From Hormiphora californensis (taxonomy: Eukaryota; Ctenophora; Tentaculata; Cydippida; Pleurobrachiidae): 64,000 nucleotides of DNA. Positions 24,201 to 38,639 of this stretch are shown here, one piece after another. Position numbers and translations under genes: made by a program. The stretch's first letter is position 1, and each line of letters begins with the position of its first letter. The stretch covers positions 1,528,529 to 1,592,528 of the forward strand of contig CM035352.1 in the NCBI GenBank assembly GCA_020137815.1. Direction: 5' to 3'. The notes under the pieces are model-generated. The model worked only from the letters and a program-made list of their open reading frames with translations, had not been told where the DNA came from and did no database searches.

Positions 24201-27200
24201 CACCTTTGATGAAGGCACAGGAGTGGTAGCAGGTGTGTTTGGCAGGTCCAACGGTTTCAATGATTAGCCGTTTAATCTCCCTTGTCCAGGCTTCCAGGGA
24301 GGCTGAGTTCGGACACTGCATGTACAAGATCCGTGTTTTGTCCTCCTTGGACAGGAACACAACCTGGAACATGTGGAGTCGATGGAAGGCCTCTCGTGCC
24401 ACAGGCTCACAGGCTCTCATGTCCTCAACCCGGACAGAACCCTTCTGGACCTTCCCGTCGGGTGTCAGATAGATCAGCTCATCCTGGTAGAGCCTGAAGA
24501 ACCTCCTCTGGAACTTGGCTTTGATCGTTGTCACACTCTTGGCCACTGACCTCTTGATGAGAGTGTCGTGTCGGATTGGGATTCTTACTTCAGGCCATGG
24601 TAGACATGTATAATAGCTATAGACAGGAGAGGGGAGGGGTTAGTTGGAATTAGAATTATCTGCTGGAGACAAATGTTTACCCAAGAATTGCACCAACGAA
24701 ATCAAGCTCCTCTAATTACAACTAAACACAGTCCGACAAGAAAATGCTTTTATAAAGCAACACAAATACACAGCTGCATGCAGTACTGTATATATAGGCA
24801 GGGCAGTAGTTTCGACTTTCTCTTGTTATGTTTATTTTAGGGTCAGACCTGGGGCGCTTGTGAACAGTCAAAAGACAAAACTATGACACTTCAATGTGTT
24901 ACTCAACAGTCGGAAATCAAAATTCGAAAGAACTTGTGTGATTTTGAGATCATCAAGACCTACTAGATTAAGATAGAGACTGAAAATTCAATAACAAACC
25001 CCTTAGGGGTAGTATGACATACTGCCTACGGAACGTTTGAGGACACATTACGGACACATTGAGGACACCTTGAGGACAGGTTGTGGACAGGTTGAGGACA
25101 TGTTGAGGACACATTGTGGACAGGTTGAGGACAGGTTGAGGACACATTGAGGACACATTGAGGACACATTGAGTAACGGTTGCACATCAATCGTGGACAC
25201 ATTGAGGACACATTAAGGATAGTCTGGGGACAATTTGAGGACACATTTGCATCAATTCACAGGAGACTTTGCACCTGTGGTTCAACTGCTGCTTGTTCCG
25301 CTTCCCTATGGAGCTCTCGGGCAGGGTCCAGAAAGGCGACCTCCCTTTCTCGCTCACAGAAAGTGAGGGAGAGAGACAGAGACAGAACGAGATATATAGG
25401 GGTCAGGGGAATAGGGAGGGAAAGGTAGGGCAACCGGCCTTCCCGAACCGTGTCTCATATCGTCTAACACTCCTGATCTAATATCGTATCGTCTCACACT
25501 GCTAATAAGGTTCCCCGAATCACATTTTATATCCCGTGTTGTCTGACAGTGCTCATAGGGCGTCCCAGAATCATGTCACATATCCACCCCCCCCCCTCAT
25601 TATAATTTGTTGGTGCTTTTGTTAGTGGTGACTTGAGACGACGCCGAATGCACTGCACGGTATAGCTCAGGTCACCACGATAAGTGGTCGTGACTGAAAC
25701 GATAAGTGTGGTCAGATACCTCAACCGATTATCACGGCAACAATTGCACCATGTACTGGTTACAGGAGATCTTTGCAACCGATTGTCACGGTCCGAGTGG
25801 TCCGACCTTAGACCAATTGTACTGGTTATAGGAGAACTGTGCAACCGATTATTTGCCTAGCTAGACTGTGTTTCGGGGCCCGCCCCCGAAACCACAATGT
25901 AAAACACAAATGTAAAGGGAGGGTTAGAAGATAACAACCGATTATTACAATTCGACAGACCTTTTGTAACCATCTCACGTGCCTACACCATGCACCATGA
26001 GATCTGCCTGTAGGAGATCTCTCACTCGGAGGATGGAGAGATATTCTATTCAGTGAAAAACTGGAGAAAGAATGAAACAGAGAGATGGAGTAAAATAAAT
26101 GGGAGGTAGGGAAGCTGATGCTCCATGTGGGACAGTGGCACCCCGTTTAGGTCTTCACTCGCACACCACGGTCTTGAGTCAGTCGACTCACGACTGTTAT
26201 AGTCGTCAAGCCGCTGGGTGATTTACAACACACCTTACCACATTACACCATGTACTACTGGTTACAAAAGAACTGTACTACTGGTTACAGGAGAATCGTG
26301 CAACCGATTATCACGATGCGACCTTTTGTAACCATCGCGCCATACACTATGAGATCAGCTACCCTACCCCTCATCTACTCCATCTCTCAGCTTCCCTACC
26401 TCCCATTTACTCCATCTCTCAGCTACCCTACCTCCCATTTACTCCATCTCTCAGCTTCCCTACCTCCCATTTACTCCATCTCTCAGCTACCCTACCTCTC
26501 ATTTACTCCATCTCTCAGGGGTAGGAATGTTAGGATAAATGAGAGAGATGGAGTAAATGGAGGTAGGTAGCTGAGAGATGGAGTAAATGGGAGGTAGGGT
26601 AGCTGAGAGATGGAGTAAATATTTCATTTTATGGTCATTATGTACAATATTGGTTTGTCTTTCTCTACCCTCTCTCTATTTCTCTCTGTTCATTCTTTCT
26701 CCAGTTTTCACTGAATAGAATATCTCTCCATCCTCCGAGTGAGAGATCTCCTACAGGCAATCTCATGGTGCATGGTGTAGGCACGTGAGATGGTTACAAA
26801 AGGTCTGTCGAATTGTAATAATCGGTTGTTATCTTCAACCCTCTCTTTACATTTGTGTTTTACATTTGTGTTTCGGGGGCGGGGCGCCCGAAACACAGTC
26901 TAGCTAGGCAAATAATCGGTTGCACAGTTCTCCTATAACCAGTATAACAATTGGTCTAAGGTCGGACCACTCGGACCGTGACAATCGGTTGCAAAGATCT
27001 CCTGTAACCAGTACATGGTGCAATTGTTGCCGTGATAATCGGTTGAGGTGATCTGACACACACTTATCGTTTCAGTCACGACCACTTATCGTGGTGACCT
27101 GAGACTATACCGTGCAGTGCATTCGGCGCCGTCTCAAGTCACCACTAACAAAAGCACCAACAAATTATAATGGGGGGGGGGGGTGGATATGTGACATGAT

Positions 27201-30200
27201 TCTGGGACGCCCTATTAGCACTGTCAGACAACACGGGATATAAAATGTGATTCGGGGAACCTTATTAGCAGTGTGAGACGATACGATATTAGATCAGGAG
27301 TGTTAGACGATATGAGACACGGTTCGGGAAGGCCGGTTGCCCTACCTTTCCCTCCCTATTCCCCTGACCCCTATATATCTCGTTCTGTCTCTGTCTCTCT
27401 CCCCTACTTTCTGTGAGCGAGAAAGGGAGGTCGCCTTTCTGGACCCTGCCCGAGAGCTCCATAGGGAAGCGGAACAAGCAGCAGTTGAACCACAGGTGCA
27501 AAGTCTCCTGTGAACTGACGCAAATGTGTCCTCAACGTGTCCTCAGACTGTCCTTAATGTGTCCACAATGTGTCCACAATGTGTCCTCAACGTGTCCTCA
27601 ACCTGTCCACAATGTGTCCTCAGACTGTCCTCAATGTGTCCTCAACGTGTCCACAATGTGTCCTCAGACTGTCCTCAATGTGTCCTCAACGTGTCCACAA
27701 TGTGTCCTTAATGTGTCCACGAGAAAAATGGAAGCGTCCAAATCTAATACCCCAAATTTGTCCCAAATGTGTCCTCAACGTGTCCTCAGACTGTCCTCAA
27801 TGTGTCCTCAATGTGTCCTCAATGTGTCCTCAACCTGTCCTCAACCTGTCCACAACCTGTCCACAATGTGTCCTCAACCTGTCCTCAACCTGTCCACAAC
27901 CTGTCCTCAATGTGTCCACAATGTGTCCGTAATGTGTCCTCAAACGTCCCGTAGGCAGTATGTCATACTACCCCCTTAGGACTGATATTAAATATGTAGT
28001 TACGCTTTTGATACTTTGGAGAAGTTTTCCATATCAGAGCTGGTCATCCGGTCGTCAAACCACCAAAGTTGGGTATGGAGTCAAAAGCAGAAGATACTTG
28101 TTAATAATTTAAAGAGAAGTCATCTAAGATGAGACCCCTATCCCGATGCTTCAAATGCCACGAACATATCAGTTTGTTACAAATCATCTTAATTCGGAGA
28201 AATGGAAATGTTCGGTTCACGATTTTGATCTGGAGTTCTAAAACCTTGGACCGCTCCTCTTCACACACATTACACAATTCTATAGGGGATGTCATTGCCA
28301 CACAATTGATTCACGGACATTATCAATAATAATATCAAACAGAAAACAAGATGCTGCAACTTGTAGCATCTTGTTGTAGAAAGTAGTACAAGGATTCGAG
28401 TAAACCAAGATATTGAGTATGGCACAACACACACGCCCATCAGGCACACGCCTAGTACTCACCAAACAATTATTGTCTGCCTGCTACAAAGTGTGTGTCA
28501 TGAAGAGTGCTTCTAATTAGAGCTTTGAGAAAATCAAAGCTCCCAACTACACGCGTATACGCTATCGTATTTCAAGCTCTCTGATTGCTATGCGGCTACA
28601 GCACAAAAAAGGGAAGATTTATGAAGGAGCACTGTTGCATGGCAACAGGGCCACCCATGACGACAACATTACTCATGATTCTAACCCCCAACTTACATTG
28701 CAGGGTGGCAATCTAGGTCTTGAAGCAGCACTATTAGATGGGGAGGAGAGTGTACTGTCACTGAAGTTAAACTTCCTACACGTGATCTGTCAACATGAGC
28801 ACTACGTGCCCCTCAACCTACCCTACCCTCACTCTCTCTTCCACGAGAAGAATCCCGTAAAGAGCCCCGGAACGGTTAGTACCCCCTCCAGAAGCTGCCA
28901 ATGTGTTATATCCTATGGATGGAGAGAGATACCCCGTACCCTACGTTGTATCCTGTGAGATACTATGCTGTATCCTGATGGTACAGTTTTGGAGGGATTC
29001 CCTCTTCACGGTGCACCAGAAGGATCGTCAACCCAAAGTTGAGCCCGCAAAACAAACTTTTGTTGGGGGTGACCCAGGAGGCCTTCCTGAACATCCCCAA
29101 GGTGAGAAAAGTATATGTTATGGGGGAAAATTTTTGTCAAAATCGAAAAAACTGGTTTTTGGTCCAAATTTGTGCATAACTTACTTGACTGCCGTTTGAT
29201 GAAATATCTGATTGACATAAAATAAGTAGACCAGACCTATTTTTGCACGAGGAATCGATTGCCGGTGGAGAGAAATCTCTAAAATGACCGGAAAATTGTC
29301 AAATATGGGAATTTTGTCATTTTTTTGAGGTTTTTGGCCCTTTAACCATTGAAAACGTTAAGATAGGAAGTTGGCAATAGCGCCAATCGTTAAAATGGTC
29401 ATTTTTCTACGGGATCCCACAATTTCATGTATATCCGATTCATTGTTAGATTTTGGCAAACTATTGAGATGTGCTTACTGAAAAAAGGATAACTTGATTT
29501 TCTCGTTTTTTGCGATTTTTTAACTTTTGACAGAATTCTGATTGAAATGGCCAATCACGGCCATGCTAAAGTTGTTTATGGGACAATTTTCGACCAAAAT
29601 CCAAGATTTCATGCAAATCCAATTACAGATCATTGATTTATAGAAAGTTGAAAAAGGCAAAAAAGGCCAATTTTTACCATGAAAACAAAAATACACATTT
29701 TTTCTTGCCAATTTCCATCAGCAACTGGTACCCTACCTATTTTTGCACGTAGAATCGATTGCCGGTGGAGATGATCCTCTCAAATGATTGGAAAGCGGTC
29801 GAAATGTCATTTTTTGGTAGTTTTTGGACCTCCAAAAAATGGCATTTTGACCGCTTTTCCAATCATTTAAGAGGATCCACTCCACCGGCAATCGATTCTA
29901 CGTGCAAAAATAGGTAGGGTACCAGTTGTTGATGGAAATTGACAAGAAAAAAATGTGTATTTTTGTTTTCATGGTAAAAATTGGCCTTTTTTGCCTATTT
30001 CAACTTTCTATAAATCAATGATCTGTCATTGGATTTGCATGAAATCTTGGATTTTGGTCGAAAATTGTCCCATAAACAACTTAAGCATGGCCCTGATTGG
30101 CCATTTCAATCAGAATTCTTTCAAAAGTTAAAAAATCGCAAAAAACGAGAAAATCAAGTTATCCTTTTTTCAGTAAGCACATCTCAATAGTTTGCCAAAA

Positions 30201-33200
30201 TCTAACAATGAATCGGATATACATGAAATTTTGGGATCCCGTAGAAAAATGACCATTTTAACGATTGGCGCTATTGCCAACTTCCTATCTCAACGTTTTC
30301 AATGGTTAAAGGGCCAAAAACCTCAAACAAATGACAAAATTCCCATATTTGACAATTTTCCGGTCATTTTAGAGATTTCTCTCCACCGGCAATCGATTCC
30401 TCGTGCAAAAATAGGTCTGGTCTACTTATTTTATGTCAATCAGATATTTCATCAAACGGCAGTCAAGTAAGTTATGCACAAATTTGGACCAAAAACCAGT
30501 TTTTTCGATTTTGACAAAAATTTTCCCCCATAACATATACTTTTCTCACCTTGGGGATGTTCAGGAAGGCCTCCTGGGTCACCCCCAACAAAAGTTTGTT
30601 TTGCGGGCTCAACTTTGGGTTGACGATCCTTCTGGTGCACCGTGTCTTGTCACTGTCGTAATTGTTACCAGTACATGGAAGAAGAGGGGGTATGCAATTG
30701 TCTCCGTAATTTTATCAGATCAGGAAGATTTTTGAAGAGTGGGGATCGAAGACGGAAGATCAGTTTCAGTTCCTAACCCCATTTCCTTCCAGTTTAAGTT
30801 GAAACTAAAATCAACAAAAACGGCTCTCTCCCTGTCATCTCTAAACAAGACCTACTGTGAGCGGCACTTCCTAGTCGGTCTCCTCCTATCTCTGGAGTCA
30901 TACATCCTCAACGCAACATCGTGAGTAAACATGCAGTTGGATTATTTCCAACTCGGGTAAACAATCACACAGTGGTGGCATGATGCCAGTGTTACCATAA
31001 CAATAACTCTCTTCCCCAGTGTTACCATGATAACAACTCCCTTCCCCAGTGTTACCATAACAACAACTCTCTTCCCCAGTGTTACCATGACAACTACCCC
31101 CACCCCCCCAGTGTTACCATAACAACAACTCCCTTCCCCAGTGTTACCATAACAACAACTCCCTTCCCCAGTGTTACCATGACAACAACTCCATTCCCCA
31201 CCAGGAGTTCAACGTTACAGCGGGCAGTTATCCTGTTGACGCGTGACGTCATATTTGCCCATGACAACGACCCAACCCTGACGGACTCAGCCAGGAGGTC
31301 CAGGGTGGCATCCCTTTACCTGCCCTTTGTTACCATTGTCATGGACGTGCGGGAGAAGTTGTGGGATTTCACCAAACCTGGACGGGATAACGGAGCTACT
31401 GCTGCTGATGATTCAGTGGTAAGGGGATGGGATCTCGTGGTGAAATGTATTATACAGGGGTTGGAATTTGGATATTAATTGATGTCATTTGAGCTATCGA
31501 TCAGTAATTGTAATTAGTTAACTGAACACTGAACACTGATTCTCCAGATGCAGTCCCCGTTTAGTTCGATGGGTCGAGGGACAGCAAAGAAGATGGGTAC
31601 AATACCAACCCGGTCAACCCGGACTTTGCTTCTGTGTGTCCTTTCAATCTTAAAGGTATACCACCTCCCCTGTTTATCCCATTATTTCAATCTTTCTATC
31701 TGTCTCCCAGTTCCCTCCCTTTCTCTCTACCCCTCTCTTTATCCCTCCATGCCATGTCTTTAAAAGAAATGGAGAAAGGTAAACTGTTTCAATAGAACAT
31801 TGTTTCTAGAACTGTGATGATGACCTGCTGAAATAGTACCATACTCCCTAATATTGTTGCATTTCTAGAACTGTGATGATGACCTGCTGAAAAAGTGGTG
31901 GAGCTCGATGAAATGCAACAGAATTCTGATTCTCATCTCCATAATCAGGCTCTGTGTGGAGTGCTTTGAGTACCAGCCGGTGAGTCTGATAGTAGCACCA
32001 CCTATTCATTAGATGATTAGAAAAGTATATTACTGGATCTCTAGTGAACTGTCAGGCCAACTGCCAGGCCAATGATCTGACCACTGTTCTCGAGCACTCC
32101 TTCAGGCCAATGCTCTGACAGCTAATGAAGGTGTCATTTAATTTGAGTTACAAATTTTAGAAAACTGAAGGGGTTAGTGAGAAGACTCAGAACAAGGCGG
32201 AGAACACAAAGGTTCAGTTGGAGGCAATGTACGAGCGAGGTGTGGCACGGAGACATATGAAACGTGGGTGGAAGTAACTTAGTTGACTTACTAGTGACTT
32301 AGTTGTGACTTAGTTGTGACTTAGTTGTGACTTAGTTGTGACTTAGTTGTGACTTAGTTGTGACTTACTTGTGACTTACTTGTTTGACTTACTTGTGACT
32401 TGACTTATTTGACTGCTTGACCGGGCGTTATAACCGAGCTAATATGGCAATCCCTCCTCAGACCAAGGCAGTGCCCAGGACAGCAACACGAGGAGCTGGA
32501 AAAGTGCCATCTCCAACTCGAAATCAAAAACTGTGGAGACAGATGCCGCGGAGACGGGGGTCGGTGATGGTGAGGAGGCACCGGAGAGACTGGTGTGTGC
32601 TGAATCGAGTATTATTGTCCTGGACACCATTGAACTTCTAGTTGAGGTAAGGAGTCTAGTTGGGGGTTAAAATGGGTTACCTAAATTACCTATAGGCCAT
32701 CTAGGGTTACCTAGTTGTCCTAGTTGGGCGGTTAGCTAGTCTGGGAGGTGTCTGCGTGATGTCATCAGCACTCACAGAGATTAGAGAACCATTGCATTTG
32801 AATTCGTAACTATGGCAATCTAGGGGGTACTAAATGCCAGAGAGGGAGGGGGTCTACGGGTCTAAAAATTTGAAAAAAAAGTTACTTTTAGACCCGTCGA
32901 CCCCCCCCCCCTCTGGCCTTGACTAGAAGATGGTTACATAATATTACCAATAGGGTTACCTAGTTGGGCGGTTAACTAGTTTGGGAAGTGTCTCACAGAG
33001 AACAATTGCATTTTAATACCATTGGTAACCATGGCAACCCTTAGAGTGGTAACAAGACAGAGACAGATGCGGGCATTTTAACGCTACCCGTTGTGTCCAA
33101 GATAATTGGTGTCCTACTCCTCATGATGAGTTCTAACCAGTCCGTTCAAGTGATGAAGATGGTTTTTGCAACACAGCGGTCTATCATCACCAAGGTTACT

Positions 33201-36200
33201 ATAATTATTCCCCTGACCTCTCCCCTTATCTTATCTTCACCTCTCCCTGGGTTGACAGTTGACGTACAGCATCTCAAGTCTCAGCTGCTATTGATTTGCT
33301 AGATCATGGTCACAGTCCCATCGAAGATGCAACGTCGTCTAACTTAGTAACCCCATTCAATATACATGTACATCCAACGTTAACCCTAATACCACCAAAT
33401 TACCCATGTCCCACCCTTAGTACCACCCCCTCGGCCCTCACCAGATCTTCTCCCCTTCAGTTCCCACATATAATCTTTGAGGAGGAGACAGACCTGTGCT
33501 CCAAACTGTGCTACCAGCTTCTGAAGCATTGTGCTAGTTTTGTGGATGAGATCAGAGAGGAGGCAGTGGCGAGTATCTACCTGCTGATGAGGCAAAACTA
33601 TGAGAGTAGCGGGGTAAGTTTTTACTTTGTTCGACCCTCTCTTTCTACCCCTCTCTCCACCTCTCAATATTGTGAAGTGTCTCGAAGATTTCGTTCCCGT
33701 CACTTACTGACAGGTTACTGTCTCTTAGTAGATATTATGTAATGCTGATTCCTACCTACTTCAAATAACATCACTTCCCCCAATATATAACCTCATTTTC
33801 TCCCTAACCAGAGTTTCTCAAAAGTCAAGATACAGCTAACGATAGCGTTGTCTCGTCTCCGAGGCTCAGCGAATGAGCAAAAGTTTAACGATCTTTACCT
33901 GAAGAAGTCTCTGGTGACGTTGAAGAGCTATGCTGAAAAGGAGACACCAGAACTGTGCAGTACACGATTCCCCGAACAGGTAAACTTAACCATGATTAAA
34001 ATGCTGTTCTCTTCTTCAAATTACAATGGGGGTGGCTTCCCCGCTATCTATTCAGTATATCAGATAATGTTGTCAAGAATAGCTGAGCAGTGAGCAACAA
34101 TCGCTCCCTCTCAGGTGAAAGAAGTGGCTCAGAACCTGTTCATGATAATGCGGGATACAGTGAGGATGAAGGAGGCGAATGTAAACACGAAGGATCCCAG
34201 CAATGAAGATTGACCTCATGTATAGGATCGCCAAGGGTTACCAAAACTCTCCACCCCTCAGAGTTACCTGGCTGAAAAACATGGCCAGTGAACATGAACT
34301 GGTATGTTGAAAATACTTCCTGAAATCCAGGAATTATGTGTGGTATCTAATCGTGTATCTACCTCTATTCTTCCCTTTCCATACTATCTCCCTTATCTAC
34401 CCCCTCCCCCAGAAGGACCACTATCCCTTACCTAACCCACCTCCTCCTCCCCCTCCCCAGTGGGATCAGAAGTGTGAGGCTGCCATGTGTTATATCCATG
34501 CTGCTGCCCTCATGTCCGAGTACCTCAGTATGGTGGACTTCCAGCACTACCTACCCAAGGGCTGTACCGCCTTCCAGAGTATCTCCCCTAATGTCCTGCA
34601 GGAGTGTGCCGTTATGGATGATGTCTTGAAACCTGATGAAGATGGTAAATAATGATATGGGTGTCTTCAGCCAAATATCGGGATAGATGAAGATCGTGCA
34701 GTGGACAGATAGCTTTTTGTTTACCCATACTTTGATCCAGAATTGAATGCTCCTAACGAATGTCCTAACTATTACAGGTATCTGTATGGGAGAGGATTAT
34801 GAGTTCTCCGGCCAGCGGATACTTGAGCTTCTGGGAAAGGCGGGGAAGCTCCTTCACGAGTGCCATATTTATGAAGGAGTTGAAGAGGTAAGACAAAGTA
34901 AGAAGAGGTCCAGGAAATGGCAGAGTTGTGCTACTGCTCTTACCAAACTGAAAACTTCCACTACTCCTTCATTCTCAATTCCTCTTTCTTTTTTCCCATC
35001 CTGCGAACATCACTTTCTCATTCCCTCGTTTTCCCTGTCAGGTAAGTCGTCTGATGAGTAGCATGTACAAGCACAAACGAGATAGTAAAAAGCTGGCGGA
35101 GATAAACCGAAGTATGGAGAAAGCGTACGACGAGATCCTCCGAATGGGTAAGATCATCGCCATCTTCCACCAATAACCCTCGTATGAGTTGGACTCCTTG
35201 CCCAACCTCTCTGATTTCCCGGAGTCACATTAGACACTAGACAGCTCGTATTATAGAGGGTGCAAGACTCTAGGTCTACACTGCAAATCTCTCAGTAAAA
35301 ATTGATAAGTGTGCTAAGTCCGTGGCTATAATTCTCCGGGGGGGACGACATGTTAATTGTTAATAAATCACCTCTTTTTTTCGATTTTGTTAATTAACGT
35401 TAATTAACAAAATTAACAAAGTTAACAAATCAGCAAAGACTGTTCTTATTGGTTGATAATACGACTTTAACTGGTTTAATTTTATAGTTTAATGACTTTT
35501 CTAACACATATATACCCAAACAAGGCCTCTTCCGATAACCAAAGTCCGACATACATGTTTTTTGGCTCAAAATCGATAAAAATCCAAAAGTTACAAATAT
35601 TTCAATTTAGCGTATAAAATCTCACTTTAACGTGATTTTTTCATTGATAATCGATTCTTTGAACGAAAGAAGATGATGTACAACGTTTCTGTCGGAAAAA
35701 GAAACAAAATATTTCCAAAATCAATTTTTGGTCAAAAATTGAAAATTTGCTTCGCTACAAATCCTTGTGTTTTTTTTAGAAAAATTGATTTTTGGGATAT
35801 TTTTGTTTTATGGTAAATTCATGAGTCTTATTTAGTTTTTAGGGTTAAAAAAAGTGGATTAGGGTCAATTGACTTCAATTGCGGTTTAGTTTGGCTAGTT
35901 TTTATTAAAATTTACACAGAGGAACAAATCGCTGTAAAAAAGCCGTAGTAGAGGTAGTGGTGGTGTGTAAATCGTGCAGAAGGAACATCTTTGCTCGCAT
36001 AACAAGTGTTAAATACCAAAAACACGTGCTAAAGGTGATTTAGATGGCATAAATGGCATTTGTTAACGTTTGTTAACTTTTTGTTAATTTTGTTAATAAA
36101 TCACCTGTTTTCTCGATGTTAATATTAACAAAGTTAACAAAATTAACATGTCGCACCCCCCAATTCTCCTCTTTCTTCTCACCATCAGGGAAGAACCGAG

Positions 36201-38550
36201 AGATGGGGTGCTATTTCCGGGTATCATTCTATGGGGAACGCTTTAACGAACTAGACAGACAGACGATGATCTACAAGGAGAAACCATTTACTAAGCTCCC
36301 TGAAATATCCCATCGACTTCAGAAATTATATGGTGAACAGGTATTACAAGTACATAATGTTTATTAGTTAACCTCCGATTAGCATCTAATTAGAAACAAA
36401 TTAGCTGCTAATTGCTTCTCAAAAGAGACAATCAATTATCAATTATCAATTACTGTTTTTGAATATAATTCATTCTCATTTTTCAGTTCGGTCCTGATTT
36501 TGAGTTTATCTCTGACTCAAAAAGAATTGAGCTAGACCTACTGGACCCATACAGGGCTTATGTCCAGGTCACATACGTCGAGCCCTACTTCGAACCGTGG
36601 GAAAGAAAATACCGGTAAGTCGTCTTTTAATCACACATCCTCACAGTCGTAGACTTCAGGCAAGGCCAGGGAAGTAAATGAAATGGGAATGATCCCTCTC
36701 CCTTGGTATTTCAAAACTTCACATTTACCTCCTGTTTCAGAAAGTCACCGTTCGAGTTGACATACAACGTTGACCGGTTTTGTTTCTTTACCCCCTTCAC
36801 CCGATCGGGCACTGCTCACGGGGGTGTTGCTGACCAGTTTAAGAGGCGAACAGTGTTGAGAACAGAGTGCACCTTCCCCTACGTTAAAAGCAGACTGAAC
36901 GTCGTTGGTATCGATGAGGTAGGTCATTAGAATGATTCTCAAGCTCGTTTGCGTAGTAAACTAGGCACTACCCCCCCCCCAACTCTCGACATGACCGGCA
37001 TCGGTATTTATTAGCTGTCAACCGAAGTTCATAACTGAATACTAGTTTCCTAATAATCTATTTCTGACGTGTGACGTGTGAAATATTGAATTGCGATATC
37101 AAATAAAATGACGCGTAAATTTCGGGAATTGTGTCATTTGTTTGATTATAATTCCATCTTCGATATCCATCGGAATCCATTAAATAGTGACACATCACAT
37201 GATGACATCTAAGTGATCACGATAGGAAAGGTGTCAAATTATGTAATAACTAATACCCCTCCCACCTGTGTAGACGGTAATGACGCCTATAGAAGTCGCC
37301 ACAGAGGACATGAGAATGAAGAATGAACAATTTGAATCCATCTTATCCTCCGGTACAACTGATCTAAAGATGTTACAGATGTTGATACAGGGCGCTATTG
37401 GAACCACAGTCAACCAGGTAATTAATTAATTAATTATTAATTACTCGTTATCTTGAGGGTGCAATGGCGGGAGGGATCTTTGATAGTTATTTATTGGGTT
37501 ATTCCAATAGCTCTCTTTCCGATTTCAGCAGTATCATCTGAAATTCAGATGAAACTGCTGTAATACATGTAATATAAGACTTATGAACACAGCATCTTGG
37601 AATAGTACAACTCCAGTTTTTATTCTAACGGTTAATATCACTCAGGGACCACTCGAGATTATTACTGCATTCTTCGGAAAAGGCGCCAAATCACCTGACG
37701 TTATTGATGACAAACATCTGAGATACAGAAACCGATTGAGATACCAGTGCAAACTTTTCTTAGCCAAGTAAGTAGTTAGTTCTTAGTGGAGCATAAAATA
37801 TAATCTTCCTAAAAGTTTCAAAACCCGTCGATGGACGACGAATACTTACAATAAGATCTTGCTTGTTAAAATCGTTTCCAGTTTTACTAACTATTTTTTT
37901 TACGTCACTTGCGATGAAATATCATCTTTTGACTTTTCCCTAGTGAATATGTAATTTCAACAACCCCTCCCTTTCAGTATAAAACGTGGTTTAGATGAAA
38001 ACAGAAACCTCATTGGAACCTTTCAGGAGGATTATCAGAGAGAGGTTAGAACATGTTGACCGGCTTAGAGCTGTTAGAATAGGCTTGAAGAGATCTCAAA
38101 GGTCTACGTGCCCGACAATAAAATTAATCTTTCGACATGTTGACCCATCCACTCTGATACCACCCCACTCTGATACCCCCACTCTGATACCAACCCACTC
38201 TGATACCACCCCACTCTGATACCCCCACTCTGATACCCCCACTCTGAAACTCCCCCTAATCAGATACCCCCTTCATCAGATGGAATATAATCTGGCCCGA
38301 TTCCGGGAATCTGTGTCACCCTACATATTTAATGAGGATGCACAAAGACAGATAAAGGAGGGAAGCAACCTTGTCAACAAAAGCTTGTAAGTAGTCCGAG
38401 TAATTGAAACTCATTACCAGTGACAGATTCGGTGGGAATCTTATCCTTATATCTCCTCAACTCAAAATAATAGTCACTAAGCACTAAGCACCCCATATAT
38501 CTAATATCTAATAAATCATCTGATACATAAATTTCCCTATCTATATCTTT

Positions 38551-38639
<89 letters not shown>

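Noticed and set aside
27413-27979. Repeated CPQ(C/R)V(L/H)N-type open frames
   Set aside because: Product of the TGTCCTCAA minisatellite inside the 3-kb palindrome. The mirrored arm gives the same peptide on the other strand.
28101-28301. 66-codon minus-strand frame ([20 protein letters not shown])
   Set aside because: Considered as an upstream exon of PH-BTK copy A, but no donor of the right phase is visible and no family resemblance was found.
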